A DNA stretch of 64,000 bases from Polytrichum commune (taxonomy: Eukaryota; Streptophyta; Polytrichopsida; Polytrichales; Polytrichaceae): assembly GCA_950295325.1 (NCBI GenBank), contig OX485803.1, positions 59,225,554 to 59,289,553 on the forward strand, written 5' to 3'. Below, piece by piece: positions 33,101-46,822 of this stretch. A program made the position numbers and the translations under genes. Position 1 is the stretch's first letter; every line of letters begins with the position of its first letter. The notes beneath the pieces are model-generated. The model was given only the letters and a program-made list of their open reading frames with translations. It made no database searches and had not been told where the DNA came from.

Positions 33101-36100
33101 GGGTGGCTGTTTCTTCACTTTGTTTAGGTCGTAGTCAAGAACTCAACACTGGCTTAGATGGTTTTGATTTGGACTTATTTGAGGTGTTGTTTTTGGGAAG
33201 CCTTGCAATGTGAAAGAACTTTTGTGGTGGCTCCTGTACGACTAATTGAATATTCCGTAAAGACGGAAATTTTTTAGTAGCTTCTAGACATGATCAGGGT
33301 ATTCTACATTAATCACCGCTAAGCAGTTTGTAATCCTAAACAGTGTGTATTCATATAACTCTACTGCTAAGAGGGGGTAAATGACACTTTTCTGTGGTTG
33401 GTTGGGTAGAAGCAAGTTCTGAATCCTAGGTAGCACTAGATTGTCCTGGATTCTGGACAGAAATGCAAGGTGTAAGGCTGATCCCATTGTGCTTGGATTC
33501 AGGAAGGTGTAATGAATACTCATGATGAGGAAACAAAGAAGTTCTTTAAGGGCTCCGGGGTGTGCTGTGTTCTGGCCTCACGATATGGTGCGTCCAAGAT
33601 GAGTTGGTTTAGGCAAAGGGTACATTACAGTGCTTTCCACCACCTTATAGAAATAATCAAGGGATGAGTGTTTTCATGCACTTCTTTCAGCTATTATTTG
33701 CACTATGCAATGAGCAACCAGTACCTCTATTCTGCACGCTGTTGTATTCCTGGTTATACCTCATGGAGCAAGTAAAAGACAGATGGTGGGTACTTTGTTT
33801 TGTTGAACCTCACACTTGATGACCCAAAATTTTCAATGCAGGTTGTTGGAACACTTTACACACATCACCAGAAAACCATCATAGTTGACAGTCCCGGACC
33901 TCAACAACGAAGGGTGTTGACATCTTTCCTGGGCGGTTTGGATCTTACTGGTGGGCGATGGGACACACCCTCCCATTTAATTTTTGCATCATTGCAGAAT
34001 GAACATAAAAATGATTTCCGCCAGAAGTCTTGGGAGGTGAACCTCTTATGAAAATCTCTTGCCTGATGTTGTTTATTTATGCTGTGCTCCATTACTCCGT
34101 TTCACAGAACAGAATAAAGGTTATGAAAGATGGATCGTCATTGTTGAGGAGTTTTATCTGAAGATTTTGAAGAGAAAAGCAGAGAATGGGAATCGTGACA
34201 CATGATACAAACATGGAATTGATTGCATACAACATGTGGACAAAACATAATGTGTTGAGCTGACAGTTTCTGTTGTCGTTGGAACAGGGTCAACCTGAGA
34301 ATGGTGGTCCTAGGGAACCTTGGCATGACTTGCACTGTAAAATTGAAGGACCTGCTGCCTATGATGTTCTCACCAACTTCGAGCAGCGGTGGAGAAAATC
34401 TACCAGAACGCATGATGATGAATTACTCAACATTAACCGTCATGATAAAATTATGAGTGCTTCAAATCAAGCTCCTCTTGGTGGAGATCCAGCGCTCTTT
34501 CAAAGTGATGACAACGATCCAGAAACTTGGCATGTGCAGGTAGAATTCCGTACTTTTCATTAAATCAGTGAGAAGGTCATTTTGTAGATCTTGACATCGG
34601 TAAAATGAGTTTAATGCTCTGAAATTGGACGAGTGATAGTCTTATGCAAGCATTCCAATTTGACACATCATGTCCCACTTGTAGCAAATACAGAATCAAT
34701 GTGAAATATTCACGTAGGTATTCTGAAGTTGCATAACATTCAATTGGATAGCTCAGTAATCAACATATTATGGATAAGGAGTGCACTATTTACATTACGT
34801 AATAGGTTTAGCAAAGGTTGCATTGTTCTTGCAGGTTTTCAGATCCATTGACTCTGGATCTGTTAAGGGCTTCCCCACTGATGCTGACGAGGTTCGAGCA
34901 CAGGTAAAATTCAAGTACTCAGGAGGCCATCCGGTTGACTTCTGTGCTACTTTTGCACATTCTGGACATTGTGTTGTGATAGGAAGTGCTGGACGTCATC
35001 TTACCTCCAGTTTCTCTAATTTGATTGAGCGCTTTTTCTTTGCACACAAGCAGTTTCATACAAATCCTAAGTCACTCAGTCATAAACGTCTGGAAGTGTA
35101 GTATGTTTTGATTCTGGTGCAGATGAAGCATGGATGGTAGATTAAGACATGATGACGTGCAATTTGGTGGATTGTGATGCAGAACCTTGTGTTGGGAAAG
35201 AATGTAGCCACAGATATAAGCATACAGATGGCTTATGTGAAGGCAATTCGATCTGCTCAGCATTTCATATACATTGAGAACCAGTACTTCCTGGGTTCTT
35301 CTTACAATTGGCCAGATTATGATACAGCTGGTAATTCACACGCTACCATCTTGTGTTTTAAACTATGGTGTATGAGGTTCACCATGTAATTCAGTGCAGA
35401 TTGCCATGGTTTTTTATTTAAAGACTTTGTTGAAGATTAAAACAGCTTTGCTTGGTGGTTGTTGAATAGGTGCCAACCACATCATTCCAATGGAACTGGT
35501 ATTGAAGATTTGCAGCAAGATCAGGGAGGGCAAGAGATTCTCTGTGTACATTGTCGTACCCATGTGGCCTGAAGGCATCCCAGACAGCGGGCCTGTGGAG
35601 GAAATTCTATACTTTCAGGTACCTTTCCAGCGGTTTTGTAGTTGATTCTCATCTCGGCCATTGCCAAGAAGACTTGGGCTTCATTGTGTGACTGATTGCA
35701 TTTGCAGCTTGGGTTAATGTTGTCAGGTTTATCCTCATAATTGTGCTAGGGTGGTCATTCTTTTCTCTCCACTAGGCTTTACTGGAAAGTTTGGTATAAA
35801 CTGTGTTTTGAAGTCTTCATAAAAATATCATTATACACTTAAGTTAAAAATAAACATCCTGAGAATGCACATGGTCCAATATTTGATATTGATGTGGAAT
35901 TTCTGTACATAGACACAAACGATGAAGTTGATGTACACAATTATCGCGGATACATTGCGAGATTGTGAGCTCTTGCACTTAAAACCAACAGACTACTTGA
36001 ATTTCTACTGTCTTGGAGCAAGAGAAACCATCAAGCCAGGCGAGCCTGGGCCATTGAAGCCTCCTGATGCGAAATCAAAACAGGTGAGTAATATGCAAAT

Positions 36101-37362
36101 ATTCTAATTGTTCTCCTGCTTCTAATAGCGCAACTTTGGTTCTCCAAGTTACTGGAAAGTTTCCTTAGTCAAAAGGTGGGACGAGGAGTGACAACAGGTT
36201 TGGAGGTTTATAAATTTTCCGGGACTAAATTTTCAGATGCATCTAGGTGACATAAATATGTCTCTGGAGTTTTATAGACTTGACTACCTGTTGACACTTA
36301 TGACATTCTGGCTACAGAGGGAAGCACAAAAGAACAGGCGAATGATGATATATGTGCACTCCAAGGGAATGGTTGTGGATGATGAGTATGTGATCATTGG
36401 TTCTGCCAATATAAATCAGCGCTCAATGGATGGATCAAGAGACACTGAGATCGCCATGGGAGGCTATCAACCGCATCATACCTGGGCTCGCAAGAATATG
36501 GTGCATCCTCGAGGCCAGGTGAGTCTGGTGGCATACACCTCCATAAATATGTACCATGTAAAGACCTAGTAGTTTGAGACTTGAGATTTCATGTTTTTCT
36601 TACACCCAAAAGACTTCTAAATAAGGACTCTAATGCATTTTAAAATTGGTAAATTGAACTTTAATATTGATACAAATGAGGGCACTGCTCTGCTATATAT
36701 ATCATTCCTTGTCAGTGTCTGATTTTTTTCTGTGAAAATGATGAGCTTGACGTTTATATTTGATATTACATAAACATCTCTGTTGTTTGTTTGACAACAT
36801 CATACGTAAACAAGCAAAGATCTAGGCAAGGTATCTATACTTAATTAACAAGGGCCTGGTTTTTTTTTTGAACACCACTACTTTTTGGGTTCTCTAGTTT
36901 TTTGAGGTTGATATTAAAAATCTAGGCAAGAACATCAGGAGAGGCTTATGAAGTTCAGTCTTTGATCACCTCTATTCACCACGTTTATGTGATATCAGAT
37001 TGTAGGCTTCTTTGTGCCTGTGTATACAAAATCTTCCCTGCTTCTCATTTTATTAAAATGTGCAGGTCTTTGGCTATCGGATGTCATTGTGGGCGGAGCA
37101 CTTGGGCTGTTTACTACCAACGTTTGAGGCACCGGAGAGTTTGGCATGTGTGCGAACAGTGAATGACATGGCAGAGAGGAACTGGCAGCAATATGTTTCT
37201 CCAGAAGTCACTGACATGAGGGGCCATCTCATTCGCTATCCTTTGAAAATAGAGGATGATGGAACAGTGAACAATCTCCCAGGTTATGAAAGTTTTCCTG
37301 ATGTGGGTGGGAAGATCATGGGATGCAATCACCCTGAACTCCCCGATGATTTAACTTCATAG
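30114..37362 (+). CDS. Phospholipase D, C2-domain beta/gamma type, with proline-rich N-terminus
   Basis: The enzyme hydrolyses phospholipids to phosphatidic acid at membranes, in a Ca2+-dependent way through its C2 domain. Coding exons: 30114-30702, 31826-31909, 32145-33097, 33503-33619, 33842-34036, 34288-34539, 34835-34903, 35183-35330, 35470-35618, 35913-36083, 36318-36518, 37066-37362. All introns are GT-AG and in frame, giving 1074 residues, close to plant PLD-beta length. Residues 1-224 are rich in Pro, Tyr and Gly (repeated PPYPPYPP-type segments); the C2 domain follows at about 250-400. HKD motif 1 has H590/K592/D597 (HHQKTIIVD) and HKD motif 2 H923/K925/D930 ([20 protein letters not shown]). 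All catalytic residues are present. ATG 30114 or 30117 may be used; the paralogue supports the second (its start is M-A-R-N). The nearest family match is PLD-beta by the long N-terminus; PLD-gamma cannot be excluded. Confidence 0.95.
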
Positions 37363-39943
37363 TCTTGCTGTGATTCTACCACATGTTGATGCGGCTTGAA
37401 TAGTGCAGGGGCATTTCTGATTGCTCCTTCATTCTTCAAACTAGGTAATGGATGTGAGGAGTGTCGCCAGGGTTGAAGTAGGCACTCAACCTATCTCGCC
37501 AAAGTAGGTATTGGATGCTTACTACAGCCGGTGGCAGGGTGATACTTGTCCATTACCGGGAGTAGTGGTCAGATCATGGCAGGATCGTCAAGTATGGCTG
37601 ATAATGTGCCTCTTCCTATCCAACTAGGAACAGACACTCCAGAAAAATTCCTTGGCATCACTACCAATAGATAAAGATTTGTGCTTAGTTAGTCTGATTC
37701 CTCTTGTTTGCAAACATAAGCAAGCAGTGTAATTACATTGTCTTTAGGACCTCACCAGAGTGATTACTTGAAGGTAATATATTATTACTTAGTATTATTA
37801 TTGACGCAGAGTGAACTTGATAGAGCTATGAAAGGCTTCAAGCCCAATTTTACATACCAAATCAGTAGAAATAACCCTCTGCGTTTCCATCCAAGGCGTG
37901 TGAATTTGCTCAAGCTTGAAGTCCACATATTTGATGAACTCTTTAGACAAAGCTTTGCAGGGATATGATTTTTGGATCAAGTCTTCATACATGGAAGCCT
38001 GTGAGAAGGGTGATACATCTCTTTACTGTTGCTCATGTAGTATGTACTTGGCTTGGGATTTGTGGCATCTACGGAAAGCCATCCATCATGGATGAAGGGG
38101 CTCCAGTTAAAAAAGACCCCTACAAGATTTATTGCGCTCATTTTTAATGTAGAATATGGAGCTTGGATTCAGTAGTGCTCTTTGTGGCTTGAGATGTGAA
38201 TCTGGAATTAGGTGGTGTAGGATTTTTAGAATGTACATCAGTTTGAGATCTAGGCTGGACTGACGTGTATTGAGTGAGGATGAGGTTGAGGCATTGCTAG
38301 TTAGGGTTTGGGGGTAGATCAGAGGGTCCTTGTTGGAGGTATGGTGAAGGGATTTGTGAAGGAAATTGTGAGCAGATGTACGACTCTTGTTGGAGGATTG
38401 ATGGAGTATCTTTGTGGAAATGTAGCGTGTAGTCACGTTTTTGTAAAACAAAGAAGAGTATGATAAAGAATAAACTTCTCATCAAATCTTGTGTGCCATA
38501 CGGTTCTTTCTAGAGTCATTTTGTCACGGTGATGGTTTAAGTTGTTTGGATCTAGTGGTCCGAAGCGTTTCCTCATTGTGGCATAGTTGTTTTCTCACTC
38601 CCAAATCCGCATCGTTGCAATGTCTTAAGAAGATGATAGAAAATGAACATAAGATGCCCACTGAAAATGTTATCCTTGTCAAACAATTTTTTTTCCTCTT
38701 CTTTGATGATTGGTCACACAACAAATTCAACCTACTCTACCAAAATAAATCCACTCCCATAATCACCCCTCACTCTACAATACTTTGAATCACCTTTGCT
38801 TCCAATATACTACCAAAATAAAGAATCCCTAGTCACAACTATCCTAAAAGTCTCCCATACTAATAACCCACCACAAATATATACCTTCTTATAAAAAAAC
38901 TCCTTACCACACTCCTTCCTTCTTGCACCACATATCACATCACATCCCCCCCAAGAAGTAAACAACCCACCTTAAAAAAATCCCCAAAGAGTGGCACACA
39001 ATCCAAATACCACCTATCACAAATCCATACACCCGCCCCCAGTCCATCATCAATAACAAACATCCTTCCCCTAAGATTCCCACCCACTCAATCTTACTTC
39101 ACATGGGTCCTTTACTCCACTTGACAAAGAAGGAAACGGGAACATTGGAGGATTGGGGGTCTATAACGTATCATTACAAACCAATATAGCATAACGCCTA
39201 ATATGACACCCAAACATCCTCCAAGCCAATTATTCACAATACTCTTTGCAGTGGAACAAACCAAACAACTCACCATAGATAACCTAAATAACACCTTAAC
39301 CACATCAAAAGCCCTTCTTCCCAATATAATCACCCCAACAAACTACTCATAATAATCCGCATAGTGAACATAGTAAAACACTCTCACCATAACATCACCA
39401 TTCATAAAGTCAAAGCCCAGACAAACATACGAGGAAATGACAGATAATACAAACTTGCCCAAAAAGGAGTTGAAGCACCACACATTTTGGATACCCCCTT
39501 CCACCTTATTAGTCGTCAAACACCATATTGGCCATCAATCCCACCAACATGTGTACAACATGATGGCTTGGTCCACAACCTAACGAGATACATCGAAAAT
39601 GAATATGAAAGTGCACTATTTCACATGCAATAAATACACTACCCTGTGTAAACAAATGGCTCTCAAACACAAATATACACTTAAAATGGTCAAAACCTAT
39701 TTTCAAACGTCCCTTGGATTACTGACACACGGGTCACACAAACCCTCAGATTCAAGTACCCCATACACCTAGGCAACTACCGTAAAAAAAACACATCCTC
39801 CAACAAGACATATCCCCATTAACCTATGCTTTACCAATCAAAATGATACATGCCTTCACCCACTATCATTTTGTAAAAACAAGCACATAAACAATCTACC
39901 GACAAATAGACATAACAAAGCAATTCACGCCCCTAGCAAACAG
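37363..39943. other. 3' flank of PLD gene 1 and intergenic DNA
   Basis: The 3' untranslated region presumably occupies the first few hundred bases. From about 38700 the sequence is A/C-rich and low in complexity. No supported gene. Confidence 0.5.
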
Positions 39944-39951
39944 ATTAGTGG

Positions 39952-40359
39952 CACGGGTAGATCACTCCATTGTCAAGTTGAACACCACGTGCGACCAAAA
40001 AAAATCTTCTTTTGGTAAGTTGCACCACCAAAATGGGTCAAAATTTTATCAAAATTTTTTCATGAGTAGATATACACAGTACCTATGACATAGCCAAAAG
40101 TGGTAACTAAATTCGATGATTTGTTTTTTCATAAAACATATCATTTCTAACTAGAATGACACAAAATTGAACTAAAACAATTACTAAGAAAATAAAGATG
40201 ACTAAAAATTTCAAAAAAGTATACAAAAGATACTATCAATGGTCATGTATATGTAGAAAAAATATCATAAATTTTAAAATTATATATGGCATGTAATATA
40301 GGGGTAGCAAACTTTGTCCGCACGTGGTGTCAACTTGACAATGAAGTGACCTCCCCGTG
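39952..40359. mobile_element. hAT-like MITE, 408 bp
   Basis: The ends are long inverted repeats: the left reads CACGGGTAGATCACTCCATT and the right, reversed, CACGGGGAGGTCACTTCATT. Both continue with gtcaagttga and accacgtgcg, so they match over about 45 bp. An 8-bp target duplication ATTAGTGG flanks it (39944-39951 and 40360-40367). No coding capacity. It shares end sequences with 42410-42971. Confidence 0.9.
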
Positions 40360-41371
40360 ATTAGTGGCCCACTCAAAGATAAAATGCTTCAGTCTAATTA
40401 CTGCCGGCTCAAACGAAGGTCACAAACTAGACAACACCATACCATCATGGCTACTCCCATGCACATGCTACCTACTAGGATGCAAATGTCCAACCCGCTT
40501 AAGACCGGACATACTTTGCCTTATGGGGGGCCATCCACAACCATACCACCATGCACACCCAAACCTGAAGATACAAATCTTTGAAGTAACATAAATTCCC
40601 CACGAAGGCCACAAATCAAAAACTGGATAAATATTCCATCCTACAACCTTGTCTCTCCCAACTAGGGTGGGAAGTAGTACCACCCATTGTTATCATAGAA
40701 GATATTTGAGGTACCATACACACAACAACTACCAAACACCTCCAAGACCTCCAAATCCCTACATACAAAATCCACAAACTAACAAAAACTTTCTCAAAAA
40801 TAGCCATATGCTACCTAACACACAATAAACTCAACAAAAGAAAACTATAAAAGAACCAAATGCCAATCCCACTAGACTAAAATCCACCCACTACCATCCC
40901 AATGGGACATAATTATCTCCAAACTAACACCACCCTACATTCCACCTGTGAAAATAGGCATTAAACCATCCCCACCCCCACAACCATGCGGTCATGGAAA
41001 AGAGGTGGTGAACGGACATCGCATATCTATGTAGGAACACGGACGTTCTTTCTTTTATTTAATTTAATTTTCTTTCTTTCTTTGGTTGTTTAATTAATTA
41101 GTATATGTTGGGCCAAGGCCTTTGGAGAAAAAAAAACTTAAAAAAACTTAGTAGCAAATCTTATAGTTACGGAAATTACTAACTTCATTCATAGAATATG
41201 GCAATTGTACATCCAACCTCAAATGGCCTTGCTAACAAACCCTCCATGTAGGCCTCTAACATGCACGTAGAGGGAGCACGCACAGAGCCACTTGACCCAT
41301 TGACAATGGAGCCCGCAACCGTGCGGCGGTGGCAAGCTCATTGTCCTAGCCAACAAACCTTGGATGTTGCT

Positions 41372-42404
41372 TCAATCTTGAGGGTCTAGAAGCTTCAACT
41401 TCAAAAGACATTGCTCACCTTCTGGTACTCCCGCACATATGTCCTCTTCAAGCCAATGCTTTTGAAAATCTATGAACACATGGTCCCTCATGCCAATATC
41501 GCAATCAAATTTGTAATGCATGATTGATCTCTTGGTCCTCCTCCTAATTATCCATTGCAAGTTGTTGCGCATTAGCATACCTCATGTTGGCAACACCCAT
41601 AATGGTATCAAAGAAAACATTAGATGTTTTTCCAAGTCAATGTTGGTAGGATTCGTCATGATTTCTCATATTGAAGCCGCACACCTCACATCCATACCCA
41701 CCAACCTTAACGGAATCACCCAAGTTGGATTTGGGTAAAATTGACCACTCTTATATGTGTCATACAAAGTTCCAGGTAGAGTAACACCCACATGTTTCTT
41801 CATATGGAATCGAGCCCATTGATGTGCCTTTTGCAAAATATTGCTTTGATATAGACACAACGCAGTCGTTCAAACCAATCTTCCTGATTCTCGCATATTC
41901 CAACTTACCTTCATTCATGTCATTGTCAAAACATTATGATGAACAAACTCAAAATGCTCCTCCCCATTGTCCTTTATACAATAACCAACCAGGCCCTTGA
42001 AAGCATGCAAACCTCATCCCTTAAGTTCTTGCACAAGACAACATGACCCATCGGAGGACTCACATCCCAACCCAAACAAATCTCAATTTTCTTGTTCAAC
42101 ACTAGTAGAGTATTAAAATTCCGCTTGACAACCATTTGGAAATGCTTGTGCATCAATGTGCCACCCTCTCCACTTAGCACAAGCTTGCAATACAATTCTC
42201 CTCAAGAAACCTCTTCAAATTCACAAGAAGTCCAACATCTATATCCACACCTCCAACCGCAATGGTGACTAAAGGCTTGATATATTTGAGACATGCACAT
42301 GTTCGTTCTTTGCATGCAAGTGAGCAAGAGCATGCATCCTCAAAGGCATGGCAACTACACCATAGCCCAACCTCAACACAAATTTTAGAGCTAATGGTGG
42401 ACAC
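41372..42404 (-). pseudogene. Decayed minus-strand coding remnants, unidentified
   Basis: Several short frames on this strand have protein-like composition (for example ICLGWDVSPPMGHVVLCKNL at about 42.0 kb and HMKKHVGVTLPGTLYDTYKS at about 41.8 kb), separated by stops and frame changes. I do not recognise the family. It may be a fossil gene or a transposon frame; the hAT-like insertion at 42410 lies at its 5' edge. Confidence 0.25.
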
Positions 42405-42409
42405 AGACG

Positions 42410-42971
42410 CACGGGTAGGTCACTTAGTGCATTTTAAAAACGACGTGCGGCATAATATAGAGAGGATTAAAATCATTTGAAATAAAAATTATAAAGGAAT
42501 TCAAAATAATGAAGGGGCCATTAAATGTAGACAATCCCATTATAAGTAAGTTAGATGGACATAAAATGTGGGCCATTATTTTTTTGTAAAATTAATATAG
42601 GGGCTGAAGATAAGGATCCTAGAAGGTATGGTTAGTATGTTTGCTATGGTCTCCTATGTGTTTTCTTCATAACTTTGTTTACAATGATATTACTGTTTGC
42701 ACCCTTCTTTGTTTCCATGGTTTCCCTTAACACTCGTCAATGCGTTAGGAAGTAGATTAGCTTTTATTACTTAAAAGGAATATAGAGTACAAAAAATTAC
42801 AGTGACTTGGACAATATAAGTAATGGAAGGGTGCAAACAAATGGGCCATTTTTGAAATTTAAGTAATTTTAGGGAGGCTTTAATTCAACCCTTGAAGGTA
42901 AATAGCCCCAAAACAAAAAAACCCCCAGCCGCACGTGGTGCATAAAAATGCCTTAGAGTGACCTACCCGTG
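42410..42971. mobile_element. hAT-like MITE, 562 bp
   Basis: Inverted ends: CACGGGTAGGTCACTTAGTG on the left and, reversed, CACGGGTAGGTCACTCTAAG on the right, each followed by a gcattttt stretch and acgtgcggc. An 8-bp duplication CACAGACG flanks it (42402-42409 and 42972-42979). It is inserted in the repeat unit that is intact at 43195, which confirms the boundaries. No coding capacity. Confidence 0.9.
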
Positions 42972-42980
42972 CACAGACGA

Positions 42981-43395
42981 CACAATGCTCTCACAGATAC
43001 TAATAAATGACATTGGCAGTGGCAACATTCTCGCAATGTTGAGTACTATAGCACCACAAGCCACAACTTGTTGTCCTTGTTGGGATGACACCTTCATCCC
43101 ATGAAGAAAATTGTATCCATTATCCATGTTGCCATGTCTACCACCATAGCTCAACCTCAACACAAATTTTAGAGCTAATGGTGGACACACACGACACAAT
43201 GCTCTCGCAGATACTAATAAATGACATTGGCAGTGGCAACATTCTCGCAATGTTGAGTACTATAGCACCACAAGCCACAACTCGTTGTCCTTGTTGGGAC
43301 GACACCTTCATCCCATGAAGAAAACTGTATCCATTATCCATGTTGCCATGTCTACCACCCTAGCTCCATCGAAAGCAACCACCCCCCCCCCCCCC
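42981..43395. repeat. 214-bp tandem duplication interrupted upstream by a MITE
   Basis: cacaatgctctc at 42981 recurs at 43195, and the copies (atgacattggcagtggcaac, ccaccttcatcccatgaag-like, ccatgttgccatgtctacca) are nearly identical. A partial third unit lies at 42355-42409 on the other side of the inserted MITE. A run of 17 C follows near 43382. Confidence 0.85.
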
Positions 43396-43502
43396 CCCAA
43401 TCACCACCACCACCAATAACCTTGAACAAATCCCACTTATTAAGGTAGAGGTGCCTTAAACCACCACAATACATGCCTTGTTTTATTACCATGCACAATT
43501 AC

Positions 43503-43700
43503 ACAAAGTTGTCCTATTAGTGTGGGTTACCATATAGAGCTACGTGTTGTTGTAACTTTTACCAACTAAAATATATCATATTCTTTGGTGTGCACAGTAG
43601 ATACTTATGTTATTTGGGTAAAAGATGATACTCTTAATAAAATGTAATAGCAATGTGTAGCTTCAAATGGTAAACCACACTAATTAGGCAAAAAAAATGT
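43503..43700. repeat. Foldback MITE-like element, copy B
   Basis: tcctattagtgtgggttacc on the left is matched in reverse by ggtaaaccacactaattagg on the right, with internal sequence like that of the copy at 205-422. No clear target duplication. Confidence 0.6.
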
Positions 43701-44729
43701 AGTTTGAGAATTATATGTGAGTCAATGCTTAATCTCATGCGCCGTAAAAAAATAACTTCAAACCTGATAACTTTTTCATACAAAACCCAAACAATGTATT
43801 TTTTGGTGCATTAGAATCCTCTTCATCATGCTCACAAATAAATACACAATATTGATTGATGTGAAGATAAAAATCTGACCACTGGTTACTCTTTGGCAAT
43901 TAGCATTAGAGAAGGGGTAATTTCTAGGGTAATATCATCCAAGTCTGAAATCCAAGTATGACCACTTTTAGAAATTGTGACAGATTCTCATTGCAATTGG
44001 TGAGGTGTTTTGGGTGAAACAAATGCAAAAAGTCTAGTTGCAAAGTTCCTAAACTAACAACATTAGATGTCCAAAGATAATTACAATTGCATAACCCAAC
44101 ATTGGATCTTGAAATATTAGTGATGTCATCTTGGGGGGTCACTTCCATATTTTCGAAAACTTAGTGAGAGCAAATATAGGGTCCACTTTAAAGTTGCAAA
44201 CTATAAACTATAAAACTTGTATTTGTAACGCTATATGTTGAACTCCGTGGTATAAATAAATTAGGGTGATTACAAATTGATCATGTTAGAAAAATCTCAA
44301 ACCTAACACATCATAGGGTTTAGTAGGGTGGGGAATTAAAATAATATATATTAGGGCCCCGCAGTATGGATGAGCACCAATGGATGACATCTCATGAATA
44401 TTTCTTGGTAGTTGGACGTAATTCGTCGGGTTAGATGCCGGAAGGGCTCCCAATGGGTCTGCGCATTTTGTCTGGCTTTGTGAGTTCCCAATTCATGTTT
44501 GTGGGAGCTCTTCAAAATTTTCCTACATGTGTAAACTCCCAGCATCTTGCAAACTTGGTGAATGTTGATGGTTGATTATTGAAGGTTGGATAGTAGGCGC
44601 ATGCACATAGTTGTGCTCCTTAGGTGCGCCAATCCCAATCTTCACATTTCCTACTTTTGGTTTCTTTCTCGCTTGATAGGTGGGCATGGTTTATATTTTT
44701 GAATTATTGTTGTGATTTCGCACATTTTT

Positions 44730-45400
44730 GTGGGATCATTGTCGATGTAGAGGAGGGGAACATTGTCAACATAATGCATTCATATGAGCAATACCAACTA
44801 CAACTTGAGGTACTCGATTCTAATGAGTTTGTTGGTCACAAAACCATGTTTGCAATGTCTTTGAACTTGAAATTGTTCTCATTTGTTGATACCTATGCAG
44901 TCCATAATTTTTTGGATCTTGCAAGTATGTTGAAGGCGACACATATGCAAAATTCAAACCACTACTTGAAGGTATTCATATCGTAGATTGGCCCTTACAA
45001 TAATTTGATATTGAGAACAAATGCTTGATTAACAATAAGCTTCGAGGGTCTCAATAGAGTTTCTTCGGATGTATATGATTTGCCACTAGTCCATCCTAAC
45101 CTTGAATCCATAAAGCACATGCATGTGCTTGACCTATGTTTTGTTCTTGACTTCCAACAAACTCTATAATGCATAGCAAAGGAGATTGAAATGCAAGATC
45201 TTACCCCTCTTGATGACTTTGACCAGCCATTGCCTCCACTTGTAGGTTCTAGAGTTACTAGTGAGAACACTAACCATGTGGCATTTGACCTAAAACCCAC
45301 ATTGGTGAGTGCTGAGGTTATGGCTCGATGCTTGCTAGCCAAAGAGAAACTTAAGAGAGTTATGAAATTAATCACCAATGGCACTCAAGGCCTTTGGATC
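44730..45400 (+). mobile_element. Possible LTR-retrotransposon fossil (aspartic-protease region)
   Basis: A short frame contains FVDTYAVHNFLDLASMLK, reminiscent of the D-S/T-G-A-T-H-N-F protease signature of Ty3-type elements. More protein-like sequence follows downstream. It is heavily decayed and clearly broken. I see no flanking long terminal repeats and no reverse transcriptase nearby, so it would be an old, isolated fragment. Confidence 0.25.
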
Positions 45401-45409
45401 TTAATTTTG

Positions 45410-46774
45410 TGGGGTACATATGTTGATGTGGGAATTATGATCTTGTACGTGTAAGTGTTAGATTCTACATGACATCAACAAAAACTATAATTTATAATTA
45501 CTAGATGCCCATATAAAAGAAGAATAAACACCAAGTTAACCTACCCATAAGGTCCTAGAAAATTGGTGAATGTTAGAAAATTGTACAATAATAGGGTCCA
45601 CAATATTTTCCTTGTGCAATGTATTAGGCCCCTTAAAACACCTTGTGTTATCACGTGTTCCCACTAAATACAAGGGAGTGACCCCCCCCCCCCCCCCACA
45701 AATCCCGTACTATCATTCAAATTTTCTAGGACACAACATGAGCTAGCATGCAAGTTGGTTGCCCAACAAAGCTAAAGTTGTTTTATGATCCTTCAAAAAA
45801 ATTAATTTTTTTTTGTGGCCATATGAGGGGAGTGGTCTAGCTTGAGGTTTTCCTTTGTGAAGTGAATATACTTAGGTGGAGTACTATTCACTTTGCAAAG
45901 GTGGCCCAAAATAAGAGGAGAATAATGCTCTTAAGAATTTTAAGATTCTTGACACTATGGGTGCAACACCTTAGTGTTGAGTAATTTTATGTAAAGATCA
46001 CACGAATCAACACATATCTAATTTCTATAGAGTAGTGGTCCCTTAGTAATTTTGTATACATATTATTGTACTCAAAGAGCCCCATTACAACACGTGACAA
46101 CGCGACACGTGTACAATATTGAGCATAGTACTCACCATGTCATGGGGACTGCTTGTTGTGGTCTAAGGTAGAGGGTGCTAAAACCAACACCCCATCGAAA
46201 ACCAACACCTATAAACGCCTCCCAATTGCCAACACTCTATGACCTTGAATTGTACCTGGTGGTGTCTGGGCCCACGCAGTGACGGTTTTAGGTGCCATTA
46301 GTGGTGCCACCTCATAGTGGCCTTCACTACCTCCATGTAGGGTAGGTAATAGGCTCCACTCTATCTAGGGTTGGTTCAAAGTGGGATTAGGGTGGCTTGT
46401 CAATGCCTATTCTAGCCATTCTATTCAAAACGCCAAGGACACAAAAGGGTTATTTCCTAGGATGCAAGGGGGTCGGTTCCCAAGATGCAAGGTGATGGTT
46501 TTGCAAGCAAACCAGGTGGGATCATGGAGGTAGTTGTGTGGCTTTGTGTACCATTACTACTTGGGCTTTGATGTAGTTTGGGTCTAGTACCCAACTATGT
46601 TGTGTTGGTTCTTGGCAATGAAGGTGGGGGTCCTCATCATATGCGAGGTTGCCATACATGGGGCCTATGGATTGGTTTAAGGAAGCTAGTAGTTTTGACT
46701 TTGAATATTCATCAAAAATTCAATTGAGACTAAATTTTTTTGTTCTTTCTTGATACCTATGTTCAACTTAATGG

Positions 46775-46822
<48 letters not shown>

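Noticed and set aside
41372-42404. A functional minus-strand gene
   Set aside because: Frames are short, separated by stops, without consistent splice signals, and the family is not recognised; listed only as a weak remnant.
44730-45400. An LTR retrotransposon with recognisable long terminal repeats
   Set aside because: Only a weak protease-like motif was seen. I found no paired terminal repeats, no primer-binding site and no reverse transcriptase, so only a low-confidence fossil fragment is listed.
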